Shown piece after piece: positions 9,143-17,875 of a stretch of DNA of 64,000 bases; position 1 is the first letter of the stretch; each line of letters begins with the position of its first letter. Source of the DNA: Poriferisphaera corsica (GTDB lineage Bacteria; Planctomycetota; Phycisphaerae; Phycisphaerales; Phycisphaeraceae); the NCBI RefSeq assembly GCF_007747445.1, contig NZ_CP036425.1, positions 2,898,175 through 2,962,174 on the forward strand, written 5' to 3'. The notes beneath the pieces are model-generated. The model did not search any database and was not told the DNA's origin. It was given only the letters and a program-made list of their open reading frames with translations. The position numbers were made by a program, and so were the translations under genes.

Positions 9143-9790
9143 ATGAAAAAAGCAGCAATCTTCTTCGGCGGATGGGACGGACATGAACCCGAACAAACAA
9201 CCGCAATCGTCAAAAAGCTTCTCGAAACCGAAAACTTCGAAGTACACACCTACAACACACTCGACCTCCTCGAAGACAAATCACAATTCGAAGACTTCAG
9301 CCTGATCATCATGAATTGGACGATGGGCGAAATTTCCTTCCCTGCCATCGAAGGCCTCCGCGATCTCATCGCCTCCGGCATCGGTCTCGCAGGATGGCAC
9401 GGCGGCATGGGCGACGCCTTCCGCAACAACGCCGAATTCCAGTTCATCGTCGGCGGGCAATTCGTCGCACACCCCGACAATATCCGTGACTACACCGTCA
9501 ACATCTCCAACACCCAAGACCCTATCACGCAGGACCTCACCGACTTCCCCATGCACTCCGAACAGTATTACATGCACACCGACCCCTCCAACCAGGTCCT
9601 CGCCACCACAACCTTCTCTAGCATCGAATCCCATCCTTGGGTCAATGGCACAACCATCCCCGTCGTCTGGAAACGCACCTACGACAAAGGCAAAATCTTC
9701 TACTCCTCACTCTGCCACGTCGCCGCCGACTTCGACGTCCCCCAAGCCAAAGAACTCCTCCGCCGCGGCATGCTCTGGGCCGCCAAATAA
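9143..9790 (+). CDS. ThuA-like domain protein
   Basis: The 215-residue protein has the glutamine-amidotransferase-like ThuA fold. It opens MKKAAIFFGGWDGHEPEQT and has GLAGWHGGMGDAFR at about 92-105 and FVAHPDN. The conserved SEQYYMHTDP and WVNGTTIPVVWKRTYDKGKIF follow, and it ends in a short ALW-like helix (RRGMLWAA). It has no signal peptide, so it is cytoplasmic. ThuA proteins accompany sugar dehydrogenases of the Gfo/Idh/MocA family and are linked to disaccharide or polyol utilisation, but the reaction is not settled. The upstream neighbour is such a dehydrogenase. The start ATG has no clear SD. Confidence 0.85.
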   Translation: MKKAAIFFGGWDGHEPEQTTAIVKKLLETENFEVHTYNTLDLLEDKSQFEDFSLIIMNWTMGEISFPAIEGLRDLIASGIGLAGWHGGMGDAFRNNAEFQFIVGGQFVAHPDNIRDYTVNISNTQDPITQDLTDFPMHSEQYYMHTDPSNQVLATTTFSSIESHPWVNGTTIPVVWKRTYDKGKIFYSSLCHVAADFDVPQAKELLRRGMLWAAK

Positions 9791-10032
9791 CCAACACGAT
9801 CCAAGCCCCAAACCTTCCCAAGTTGATCGGCGGTATGACGTACCAATTCGAATTCGATCAATCTGATATCCGCAGCATTCCAGATACATTTCGTTTTTGA
9901 CTGCGCACTTTTCCAATCAAAGCTAATCGTGCACGATTGAACCATGGCAATATAACATTACAATGCTGAACATTAATTAACGATGTATTCGCTTATATGC
10001 GACCCGATTCATGCTATTTACCGAGGGCAAAA

Positions 10033-11565
10033 ATGAAATCAGCAGCTACCATTCATATGGCCACTATCCTTGTAGGCCTCACGATATCTCCTTCACTACT
10101 CGCACTCGATCAATCCATCGAACACATCCGAGGTGACCAGTCACGCCAACTTCTAGGTGACGGCACCGGCGTCGTCGTCGGCGTCATCGACTCCGGCATC
10201 GACTACACGCACCCCGCGTTCACCAACCTCACCACCGATGGCAAATCAAAAAAATACGCCGCAAAAAACTTTGTTCCATACGAAAGCTCCACCAACGACG
10301 TCGCAGGTCACGGCACCGCCGTCGCATCCATCATCGCCTCAAACGACCCAAACCACATCGGACTCGCACCCGATGCTCAACTCCTTAACGCACGCGTTCT
10401 CAACAACAACAACGGATTCAACAACGGCCAATGGGTCGGCAACGGCATCGCATACGCCGTCAACAACAACGCCGACATCCTCAACCTCTCTCTAAACTAC
10501 GCCTCCCCCAACAGCAACGGCAACAACATGCTCGACCTCATGCTCGACTGGGCGGCCTACGAACGCAACACACAAGTCGTCTCCATCGCCGGCAACATCC
10601 AGAGCAGCTACACCCAAGTACGAAGCCCCGGATCAATCTACAACGGCTTCGTCGTCGGCAGAACCACCGCCGACTTCTCCCAAGTACACAGCAACTCTGC
10701 CAACGCCTACACACAAGATGGACGCATGAAACCCGATCTCGTCGCACCCGGCACCAACATCACCATCGCCAACGATGACCACGAATATCAAAACGATTAC
10801 CACTACAACTCGGCCTACGGCACCAGCTTCGCCGCACCTCACGTCGCTGGACTTCTCGCACAACAACTCGAATTCGGACGCGCCAACAACCTCTCCACCT
10901 CAAACATGGTCACCAAAGTCACCATGATGAACGCAACCCTCCACATCAACGACAAAACCGGCAACCTCCAAAAACCCGCCACCGCCTTCACCCAAGGCGG
11001 CGTCTACACCGTCACCAAACCACTCTCCGTCGACGCAGGCGCAGGGCAAGTCGACGGCATCAACCTCTACAACCAATACGCACCCGGTGAATTCGGCCCC
11101 GGCTCCGTCAATAGCATCGGATGGGATCTCAACGAAACAGGCGTCGCAAACAACAGCCACGTCGAATACATCATCAACGCACCACTCGAACTTGATTCCG
11201 AACTCGCCGTCACACTCAATTGGCTCCGCAAAGTCACACGCACCGACAACGGCAACAGCATCGTCGATATCAACGACACCTACACCTACTACGACCTCAA
11301 CAACCTCGATCTCCAAATCCTCAAAGACGGCAACATCATCGCTCAATCAATCAGCATCCGTGACAACATCGAACAACTCCGCATCAATATCGATGATGAA
11401 AACGCCCAATACTCACTTCGCGTATTCGGTAAATCCGTCGGCCACACACCCGAATCATTTGCTATCGCCTGGTCCGCTGTCGCAATCCCCGAGCCCGCAA
11501 CACTCACCCTTCTACTCGCACTCTCCCTCACCGCAACAGCACGTAAAAACCGAAAGAACTGCTAA
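10033..11565 (+). CDS. Secreted subtilisin-family serine protease with PEP-CTERM anchor
   Basis: This is an exported S8 peptidase of 510 residues. A signal peptide covers about residues 1-25 (MKSAATIHMATILVGL). The catalytic triad is clear: Asp53 in VIDSGIDYTHP, His93 in AGHGTAVASI and Ser265 in YGTSFAAPHVAG, with Asn188 (SIAGN) as the oxyanion residue. A beta-rich C-terminal domain of about 130 residues precedes a PEP-CTERM tail: IPEP at 485-488, a hydrophobic helix and a basic end. Such proteins are processed by an exosortase and surface-retained or secreted. The open frame extends to 9997, but the ATG at 10033 has GAGGG about 6 bases upstream and starts the signal peptide directly. Confidence 0.93.
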   Translation: MKSAATIHMATILVGLTISPSLLALDQSIEHIRGDQSRQLLGDGTGVVVGVIDSGIDYTHPAFTNLTTDGKSKKYAAKNFVPYESSTNDVAGHGTAVASIIASNDPNHIGLAPDAQLLNARVLNNNNGFNNGQWVGNGIAYAVNNNADILNLSLNYASPNSNGNNMLDLMLDWAAYERNTQVVSIAGNIQSSYTQVRSPGSIYNGFVVGRTTADFSQVHSNSANAYTQDGRMKPDLVAPGTNITIANDDHEYQNDYHYNSAYGTSFAAPHVAGLLAQQLEFGRANNLSTSNMVTKVTMMNATLHINDKTGNLQKPATAFTQGGVYTVTKPLSVDAGAGQVDGINLYNQYAPGEFGPGSVNSIGWDLNETGVANNSHVEYIINAPLELDSELAVTLNWLRKVTRTDNGNSIVDINDTYTYYDLNNLDLQILKDGNIIAQSISIRDNIEQLRINIDDENAQYSLRVFGKSVGHTPESFAIAWSAVAIPEPATLTLLLALSLTATARKNRKNC

Positions 11566-11580
11566 CTAAGCAAAGCTTCG

Positions 11581-11632
11581 CATTTGTGCGCACAATCTGA
11601 TCATCGATCATTTTGTGCGCACAAATGTTTTT
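11581..11632 (+). terminator. Very long stem terminator after the subtilase gene
   Basis: CATTTGTGCGCACAA (11581-11595) is exactly complementary to TTGTGCGCACAAATG (11613-11627). The 17-base loop can itself form TGATC/GATCA, and TTTTT follows. Each arm also contains the self-palindrome TTGTGCGCACAA, so each can fold or bind protein alone. Confidence 0.75.
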
Positions 11633-12364
11633 CAATTTCTACCTCATTTCTCGCCATTCTTTGGCCTTTCTTCACCAAAGTAGAACCTTTTCCCTTCATT
11701 TCTGATCATTCTTCAAATAGACCCATTTCCCTTCTTTCAATCAATAGATCAACCTAACCCGTACACTCCGCACACTTTACCGCTTCATAAACTTCACCCC
11801 GCCGCGCTTTTGTGCGCACCCCCACATTCACGATTTCCCCTCTAGCAACGTTAAACCCACGATTTCCAACTTCCAATTTCAAATTTCCCATCGTTTTTCG
11901 CACACAAACGCGCATCCGTGCGCGCGTTCTATACCAATAAAACCCAACTCCCAGCATATTCCGCGCGCACAAAAGCAAATTCACCCATCAACACTCAATC
12001 ATTTCTGATGCGGATGTTTCTTTATTTTCACTTAAATTCATTTGCATCTTCACCTGTCGAATTGGTTAATTCAAACAGTTCAACGAAAGGAGTCAAACGA
12101 AGATTAGTTAGCAAAAAACAAGTGTAAAAACCATTGAATCATAAAACAAAACACAACTGAAAGGCAGACCGCCATACCATAAGTAACTCAAAATGACGAC
12201 CTAATCATTTCACAGTTTCTTACAAAGGAATCCATATTATCCAGAATTTTCCGTAGCGTAGAAAGATTGAAAGAGATAGATAGTTACTGAAAGGATCATT
12301 CTTATCGAACAAACAAAGTATTGTGACAGCCATCTAAATTTCTACTGACAAGCCCCTCGCTTAC
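11633..12364. other. Gene-free tract with repeated TGTGCGC / GCGCGCACAAA motifs
   Basis: No gene is supported. Motifs related to the adjacent terminator arms recur: TTTTGTGCGCAC near 11812, CGCACACAAACGCGCATCCG and GTGCGCGCG near 11899-11930, and GCGCGCACAAAA near 11962. From about 12000 the tract becomes AT-rich. The stop-proximal end overlaps a bulged inverted repeat, ACAAGCCC...GGGCTTGT (about 12349-12382), that may end transcription of the glycosyltransferase gene on the minus strand. Confidence 0.45.
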
Positions 12365-13714
12365 TCAATAAGCACGGGCTTGTTTCTTTTCTGACACATC
12401 GTTCTTATCAATTGATCGTGTTCCCATACGCAGGCCAATCGTAGCGATCAGAATGATGATCAAGTGGCCCCAAAGCATTTGTGAATGAATCGGCTCATAA
12501 AACGCAAATCGTCCACGATAAACGATCACGATCGGCAACCAATGGATGATCGGAGGCAATATGCACAATATACGGAACATATGACTGCCAGTATGAATAA
12601 AGTAATACGCACAGAGTGCCCAACTGGATGCGCTGATGATTGCGTAATGCTCCCAAAGTAGCGGCCGAAAAATCAGATGAAGGTTAAGCAATATGGTTGC
12701 GGCGCATGCGATCATCAGCGGCGAAGACCGAATTTTACTTCTATATTTGTAAATATAAGCCATCGTTACAAAAATGATAGCCCATTCAATCGCAGTGATG
12801 ATGGTGAGAGCCGAAGAGGGGAGCGACGGCAATCCTGCCCATTTCTTAATTGTATTCACAACTGAATGATTCTGAATGATTGTCGCGGCTTCCATCAGTG
12901 TTGGCGTAATTTGCTTGAAAAATATGTGATAAGGTTCTGAACCGAGCATTGGATAAGTCGCGATGAGAATCAAAACAGTTACGATCCCGGAGATCAATAT
13001 AAGACGAAAATGCTTTAATGGGATCGCGAGAAGGATAAAAGGTAATGACGTTGCTTTGGCAACACCTGCCAATGGAATGAGAATTGCGGCGGTGACCCGT
13101 CGATTCTGAAGATAAAGATAGAAGATTAATGTGATGAGACATGCGATTAAAAGTGAGACGTTGCCGACACGTACGCCACGTAGCATCAGAGGCGATGTGG
13201 CAAGGATGAAGCATAGAAGACCGGGTGCGAGTTGGTGAAGAGTACTTAGCCATCTGTTTTTGGGTGATGGATTATCACGACTAATAGATTGATAAATCAT
13301 CGCGCTGTAATAGGCGGTCAGGAAAGCGGCAATACATAGAAGGATCTGAAATACAAACCTCGCAGATGGATATGAGAGGTATGCAAATGGTAACGCGAGT
13401 ACGGCAACAGGCGGCGGGTAGATATAACGGTTGTTGTCTGCAACGTTGCGTTCGGCTGCCAATTTTTTGTATTGCGGGTTCATGTGTGAACCACGATAGA
13501 AACCGGCGTTGAGTTGCTTGTCATTGGGGATTGGAATGGGGTAGAGGTGCTGTGGTTGGTTTTGCTGAATCATGACAGCGCCCATGTAGAGTTGCGCAAA
13601 ATCTTCCACCTTGGGCTTGGATATTGCATAAGGCAGGAGTAGGCCGAACATGTAGAGGGCGGCGATCATGAAGAATGAGGTGTTGATGCGTTTGGCTGTT
13701 TTTTGTGTGAACAT
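12365..13714 (-). CDS. Polytopic membrane glycosyltransferase, GT87/DUF2029 type
   Basis: The 449-residue protein has about ten transmembrane segments. After the first (residues 13-33) comes an extracytoplasmic loop beginning KPKVEDFAQLYMGA. It holds the conserved acidic residue of the GT-C family, followed by QPQHLYPIP. The signature YPPPVAVLALPFAYLSYPSA (about 99-118) matches the Y-P-P-x...P pattern of GT87/DUF2029 enzymes, which use polyprenyl-phosphate sugars as donors. The C-terminal 25 residues are basic and cytoplasmic. Its GC looks lower than that of its neighbours. The acceptor is unknown. Confidence 0.72.
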   Translation of the reverse strand: MFTQKTAKRINTSFFMIAALYMFGLLLPYAISKPKVEDFAQLYMGAVMIQQNQPQHLYPIPIPNDKQLNAGFYRGSHMNPQYKKLAAERNVADNNRYIYPPPVAVLALPFAYLSYPSARFVFQILLCIAAFLTAYYSAMIYQSISRDNPSPKNRWLSTLHQLAPGLLCFILATSPLMLRGVRVGNVSLLIACLITLIFYLYLQNRRVTAAILIPLAGVAKATSLPFILLAIPLKHFRLILISGIVTVLILIATYPMLGSEPYHIFFKQITPTLMEAATIIQNHSVVNTIKKWAGLPSLPSSALTIITAIEWAIIFVTMAYIYKYRSKIRSSPLMIACAATILLNLHLIFRPLLWEHYAIISASSWALCAYYFIHTGSHMFRILCILPPIIHWLPIVIVYRGRFAFYEPIHSQMLWGHLIIILIATIGLRMGTRSIDKNDVSEKKQARAY

Positions 13715-13804
13715 ACCGCAAGGCCCATTGAGAAGAAGATTCAGATGTGCATTTTAATGGGTGTCGGCAATTAGGGAAAGGTTGATGGGGTCAGAGATTG
13801 ACGT

Positions 13805-13841
13805 CAATAAAAACCCCCAACCATTGCTTGGTTGGGGGTTT
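13805..13841 (-). terminator. Strong terminator of the phosphoglycerate mutase gene
   Basis: AAACCCCCAACCA (13811-13823) pairs with TGGTTGGGGGTTT (13829-13841) around a 5-base loop. Read on the minus strand it ends in TTTTTATT. It could also act on the plus strand. Confidence 0.88.
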
Positions 13842-13863
13842 ATGTTTGTCAGTTTTTAGTGCA

Positions 13864-15069
13864 TCAAAGGCCAGATTGGAGGAAGAATTCCATGAGTTCG
13901 TGGCCGTGCTCGATGTGGAGATCGGAGGCTTCGGCGTTGGCCTCGCAATAGGTACGTTCGACGGCGCCCTTCATTTTGTGGCCTGCAATGAGGAATGGGA
14001 CGGGGCGGGCGTGGTGCTTGCGGTTGTCAACGCGGGTGTAGTGGTCGGGGAGAAGGAGGATGCGGTAAGGTTCGCCGCGGTCTTCGAGTGCGTTGTGGAT
14101 TGGGCCGACGATGTGCTGATCGATGGATTCGATGGCGGCGACTTTGGTTTTAGCGTCCGCGGCGTGAGAAGCTTCGTCGGGCGCTTCGACGTGAACACAG
14201 ACAATGTCATAGGCATCGAGTGCGGCGATGGCGTGTGTGCCTGCTGCGGCGTAGTCGGTGTCGTGATAGGAGGTTTGGCCGGGGACGTCGAGACGGTCCC
14301 AACCGATGAAGGCTGAGATACCGGCGAGGAGGTCGACGGCTGTGATCATAGCGCCCTTGATGCCATATTTTTCGAGGAAGGTGGGCATTTGTGGTTTGGT
14401 GCCCTGCCCCCATGGCCAGAGATGTGTGGCGGGCGCGTCGCCGATCTCGCGGCGTGTCGCGTTGATCTCGTGATCGGCGAAGATGGTCTCTGAACGATGA
14501 ATGATGTCACAGAGGACTTGGGCGGATTCGCCACCGACGGGAAGGTATTTCTTCATGGGTTCGCCGGGAACGTCATGAGGAGGTGTTGTGACGAGTTCGG
14601 AATAGTCACGCGAGCCTGAAGAATCGATGAGGATGTTTCGGTAGCTGACACCGGGATAGATTTTGACGCCGTCGAGTGAGAACTCTTTGGCGAAATCTGC
14701 GAGGAGCGTGCGTGCTTCATTGTCAGTGATGGCGCCGGCGGAGTGATCTTGCATGTTGCCATCGATGACGGTGACGAAATTGACTCGGAAAATCCAGTCG
14801 GTGTCTGAGAGGGGGATTCCGAGTGCGGCGGCTTCGAGTGGAGCGCGTCCAGTGTGGTATTCAGCGGGGTCGTAACCGAGGAGTGACATGGAGCAGACAT
14901 CTGAGCCGCAGGGCATGCCTTGGGGTGTGGTGTTAGCGGTTCCGATACGTCCGGCTTTGGCGAGGGCGTCGGTGTTGGGGATATTGGCGGCTTGGAAAGC
15001 GGTCTTGCCATCGAAGTCTTCGAGGGGAAGGTCGGCGGCTCCGTCGGGGATGATGATGACGTACTTCAT
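13864..15069 (-). CDS. apgM: Cofactor-independent phosphoglycerate mutase, archaeal (ApgM) type
   Basis: It interconverts 3- and 2-phosphoglycerate in glycolysis and gluconeogenesis without bisphosphoglycerate; some bacterial members have instead been proposed as homoserine kinases. The 401-residue alkaline-phosphatase-superfamily protein begins MKYVIIIPDGAAD, where D9 is a metal ligand. GSDVCSMSLLGYDP (55-68) carries the nucleophilic Ser, and HVEAPDEASHA and LLLPDHYTR with a following RKHHARPVPF supply more metal ligands. The open frame continues to 15198, but the added residues are unlike the family, so the ATG at 15069 is used. No SD is visible. It is followed by its own terminator. Confidence 0.88.
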   Translation of the reverse strand: MKYVIIIPDGAADLPLEDFDGKTAFQAANIPNTDALAKAGRIGTANTTPQGMPCGSDVCSMSLLGYDPAEYHTGRAPLEAAALGIPLSDTDWIFRVNFVTVIDGNMQDHSAGAITDNEARTLLADFAKEFSLDGVKIYPGVSYRNILIDSSGSRDYSELVTTPPHDVPGEPMKKYLPVGGESAQVLCDIIHRSETIFADHEINATRREIGDAPATHLWPWGQGTKPQMPTFLEKYGIKGAMITAVDLLAGISAFIGWDRLDVPGQTSYHDTDYAAAGTHAIAALDAYDIVCVHVEAPDEASHAADAKTKVAAIESIDQHIVGPIHNALEDRGEPYRILLLPDHYTRVDNRKHHARPVPFLIAGHKMKGAVERTYCEANAEASDLHIEHGHELMEFFLQSGL

Positions 15070-15243
15070 GTGTGAGATTGTAATGGAGAGAGGGAAATCG
15101 GGGAAGTCGATGGACATGGAAGGCTGAGATGAGACGATAAGTATGCTTGAAATTTTGTCAGATTCTGAACATAAAACGTGATTGTGCGGTAAACCCATCT
15201 CCGAGAAAAGTCACATACTCAATAGAGCTTGAAAGGAGATTTT

Positions 15244-16434
15244 ATGTTTAATTCACGTATTGCAATCGCACTCACATGCTTGGTTTTACAGTTTGTAGGT
15301 GCAGCTCATTTAGTGGCTGATATAGATAAGACTGAGTATATGCCGAACCCAAATCTTGGTATCACGGGCATTCCGGCTGATCTGGAGCCAGAGTATAAGA
15401 AGGCTTTCAATCGATACACAGAGATCATCGCTGAGAATGGGAAACCGATAAGAATCTTTGCTCAAAACAGATTACGTAATGAACAGATTATTCGAAGCAG
15501 AAGTATTCTAGAACACTATCTAACCAATTTAGCTGACTCGAAGTTTGGTCATGATAAATCAAAAATAGGTAATGCGATGGCGAACAATCACGCACAATTG
15601 CTATTGCTTAATGGTGCAGATGGTGAGGGTAGAGAAGTCTATATTGATGGGCAACCGCTTTACGAAAATGAGATTCAGGTTGAGGGGCATCGCTGGTATA
15701 TGAACCAATCTTATGATGATCACCGTGATGCTTCTTACGAAGAGATACTGCATTTGGTGCATGATACGGGGATTGGTGTCGATGGGATCAATTCATTGCC
15801 GGGGGAGGCGCCAATGTTTCAGAAAGCGATACGAAGCGCTCAAGTAGGTGCGATGAAAAACAGGCTGTGGGGTGTGTTGGATCGAGAATGGATCAATGAA
15901 TTGCGGCGTGAAAATAGTTTAAGCCAAGAATATTTAGCGGCTGCTATTGATGCTTACTATGGCTTGTGGGGCGCATGGGATGAAGATCCAACGAAAAGTA
16001 TGTGGGGGCTGTTTGATGTTCGTGATCGCGAAGCGATGAAAACGAAAGATGCACCGGGGTATGCGGCGATAACTGATTTTTTCCATCCATATTTCACTTA
16101 TAACGCTCGAATAGATGAAAATTTCAAGGGTGTATTTTCATTACGATTCAATGGGATGCTTCCATACACCAACCATTCACGATATCTCAAGGATATTACG
16201 CTGCTAGGCAATCATGATATTGATGTTGTCGTTAATGAACTGGACAACTCTATCACTGGAAATGACGGCGTTAATACGGTTATTTTCAGTGGCTCATTTG
16301 AGGAATACATCATTACACAACAAACATCTGGACTCATCGTTAAGGATTTATTGCCCGCGAGAGATGGTGTAAATACGTTGTTTGATATTGAACAACTACA
16401 ATTCTCGGATCAGAGGATCGACACTGAAAATTAA
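15244..16434 (+). CDS. Secreted protein of unknown function with RTX-like C-terminal module
   Basis: I do not recognise the main domain. The 396-residue protein has a signal peptide (MFNSRIAIALTCLVLQFVGA, cleavage near 25). The globular region is rich in acidic and aromatic residues, including SYEEILHLVHDTGIGVDGIN; this has no HExxH, so it is not an obvious zincin. The last 70 residues (GNDGVNTVIFSGSFEEY, then DGVNTLFDIEQLQFSDQRID) resemble the closing segment of haemolysin-type calcium-binding proteins, which commonly end with an IExLxFSD pattern. AAGGAG 6 bases before the ATG fixes the start; an upstream TTG in frame at 15229 is rejected. A strong terminator follows. Confidence 0.7.
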   Translation: MFNSRIAIALTCLVLQFVGAAHLVADIDKTEYMPNPNLGITGIPADLEPEYKKAFNRYTEIIAENGKPIRIFAQNRLRNEQIIRSRSILEHYLTNLADSKFGHDKSKIGNAMANNHAQLLLLNGADGEGREVYIDGQPLYENEIQVEGHRWYMNQSYDDHRDASYEEILHLVHDTGIGVDGINSLPGEAPMFQKAIRSAQVGAMKNRLWGVLDREWINELRRENSLSQEYLAAAIDAYYGLWGAWDEDPTKSMWGLFDVRDREAMKTKDAPGYAAITDFFHPYFTYNARIDENFKGVFSLRFNGMLPYTNHSRYLKDITLLGNHDIDVVVNELDNSITGNDGVNTVIFSGSFEEYIITQQTSGLIVKDLLPARDGVNTLFDIEQLQFSDQRIDTEN

Positions 16435-16490
16435 GCAATAATATCCAATATTTAATTTTAGGTCGGCTTACATTAAATCAACATTATTTT

Positions 16491-16534
16491 GCTAGTAGAT
16501 CTCAGAATATATATTGAGATCTACTAGCTTTATA
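16491..16534 (+). terminator. 14-bp perfect hairpin terminator
   Basis: GCTAGTAGATCTCA (16491-16504) pairs with TGAGATCTACTAGC (16515-16528) across a 10-base AT loop, then TTTATAAG. The opposite side carries AAAATAAT on the minus strand, so only the plus orientation looks efficient. Confidence 0.75.
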
Positions 16535-16586
16535 AGTTTTGTCCCACATAGTCGGATATGAAAGAAATTCGTTCGTTATATTTACG

Positions 16587-16721
16587 TTATTGGTAAAGAA
16601 TTCTGTTAGCTTTCACGACGATGCTTAAGGAGCATGGGACGAGGAGAGCGGCAACGGCCAGTGCGGTTGGAGTGGGGACGGCAACGGCCGAAGGCTCAAT
16701 GGTTTGAACAGTGTTGATACC
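16587..16721 (-). pseudogene. Remnant of a PEP-CTERM/VPTP sorting tail
   Basis: Between stop codons on the minus strand, the sequence reads TVQTIEPSAVAVPTPTALA then VAALLVPCSLSIVVKANRI. This resembles the VPTP-plus-hydrophobic-helix tail of planctomycete secreted proteins. There is no start codon and no upstream domain: a TGA at 16722-16724 and the mlaD-like terminator lie directly upstream. It is probably the leftover 3' end of a decayed exoprotein gene. Chance resemblance is possible. Confidence 0.35.
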
Positions 16722-16741
16722 TCAAATGATTTTAAAACATG

Positions 16742-16771
16742 AAAAAGCTGCAATGATTAGATCGCAGCTTT
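16742..16771 (-). terminator. Terminator of the mlaF-mlaD-like genes
   Basis: AAAGCTGC (16744-16751) pairs with GCAGCTTT (16764-16771). On the minus strand the hairpin is followed by TTTTT. It lies 25 bases past the MCE gene stop. Confidence 0.8.
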
Positions 16772-16796
16772 GTGGTGTTTTATTATGATTGCCTGT

Positions 16797-17822
16797 TTAG
16801 AGATTGAGTTCGATACCTTCGGTGTTCCACTTTTCGAAGAGGATTTGGAGTTCACGCATGGCGGCGCGGAGGCGTTCGGAAGCATCGTTCATGTTGTTGT
16901 AGAGTGCTGGATTGGCGAGGAGTTGGCCGACGGTGCCTTTGCCTTCTTTTGCTTCTTCGAGGGTATCCTGCAGTGTGTTGACGGTTTTTGAGAGGTCGTC
17001 TGCGAGAAGGATGTAGCGGTTTTTGAGTTGAGCGATGTCTGCTTTGACGTCGGTGACAGTCTGGTTGGCGTTGGCGGTGAGATCACGAGCGTTGGCGACG
17101 GTTTGGGTGAAGTTCTCGTGTATTTCTTTGTCGTTTACGTATGAATCGATGCCTGAGAGGACGGTCTTGAACTGCTTGAGACGTGAGTCGGCACGTTGGA
17201 GTACGGTTGCGAGATTACCGACAGCTTTACCGTCATCGACGTCTGTGAGAGATTCGAATTGTGAGAGTTTGCTTAGGTTTTGGCCGAGTTGATTCCATGT
17301 ATCGGAGAGCTCGGTGATATGGTCGGCAACATTGGTGAACTTGTCGAGAGGCTCTTTGAGCATGGTGTTGAGTTGGCCGGTGAGCTGAGCGAATGGAGAA
17401 GACTCGGTGGCAATGATAACGGCGGAGCCATCGAGAGCAAGCATAGGTGTGTTGTCGGTGTAGTCTTCGAGTTTGGCGCGAGAGAAAGAGATAGAGCCCG
17501 AGCCAGAGAGGAGTGATTTGGGGATTGAAACTTCGATGCCTTCGGGTAGGTGATATTTGTCGTCGATTTTGCAGAGGATATCGACGCCGGTTCCTGGAGG
17601 AGGCTGAAGTGTGATCTTGCGAACTTTACCGATGGCGATGCCTTCAAGGTAGACGTTCGAGTCAACTGAGATGCCGGAGGCGGACGAGGCTTTGATTGTG
17701 AGGAGGTATCCGGGCTGTAGTATTTCCGGGAGCCAACCGAAAAGTAAGAGCAAGACCATGAGGCCAAGGACACCACCGAGTGCGGTGAATCCAACGGCAA
17801 TATTTCTGAATCTATCTTTCAT
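16797..17822 (-). CDS. MCE-domain (MlaD-like) lipid transport protein
   Basis: This is the substrate-binding component of an MCE lipid transporter, anchored in the inner membrane and reaching the periplasm. The 341-residue protein has one transmembrane segment (about 8-30) and an MCE domain at about 38-115 (YLLTIKASSASGISVDSNVY, EGIAIGKVRKITLQ). A long helical C-terminal region (about 150-335) follows, typical of MCE proteins that assemble into tubes. The start MKDRFRNIAVGFTALGG is a normal membrane anchor. The ATPase gene lies 53 bases upstream. No MlaE-type permease is adjacent on either side. Confidence 0.86.
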   Translation of the reverse strand: MKDRFRNIAVGFTALGGVLGLMVLLLLFGWLPEILQPGYLLTIKASSASGISVDSNVYLEGIAIGKVRKITLQPPPGTGVDILCKIDDKYHLPEGIEVSIPKSLLSGSGSISFSRAKLEDYTDNTPMLALDGSAVIIATESSPFAQLTGQLNTMLKEPLDKFTNVADHITELSDTWNQLGQNLSKLSQFESLTDVDDGKAVGNLATVLQRADSRLKQFKTVLSGIDSYVNDKEIHENFTQTVANARDLTANANQTVTDVKADIAQLKNRYILLADDLSKTVNTLQDTLEEAKEGKGTVGQLLANPALYNNMNDASERLRAAMRELQILFEKWNTEGIELNL

Positions 17823-17875
17823 GGTTTGATCCTTGGAGGGTGGTGGTGTGATTTTGAGGGTGTCAGATAAAAGAT

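Noticed and set aside
13798-14316. 172-codon plus-strand frame over the phosphoglycerate mutase gene
   Set aside because: Antisense to a clear gene, starts inside its terminator, Gly/Val/Asp-rich shadow composition.
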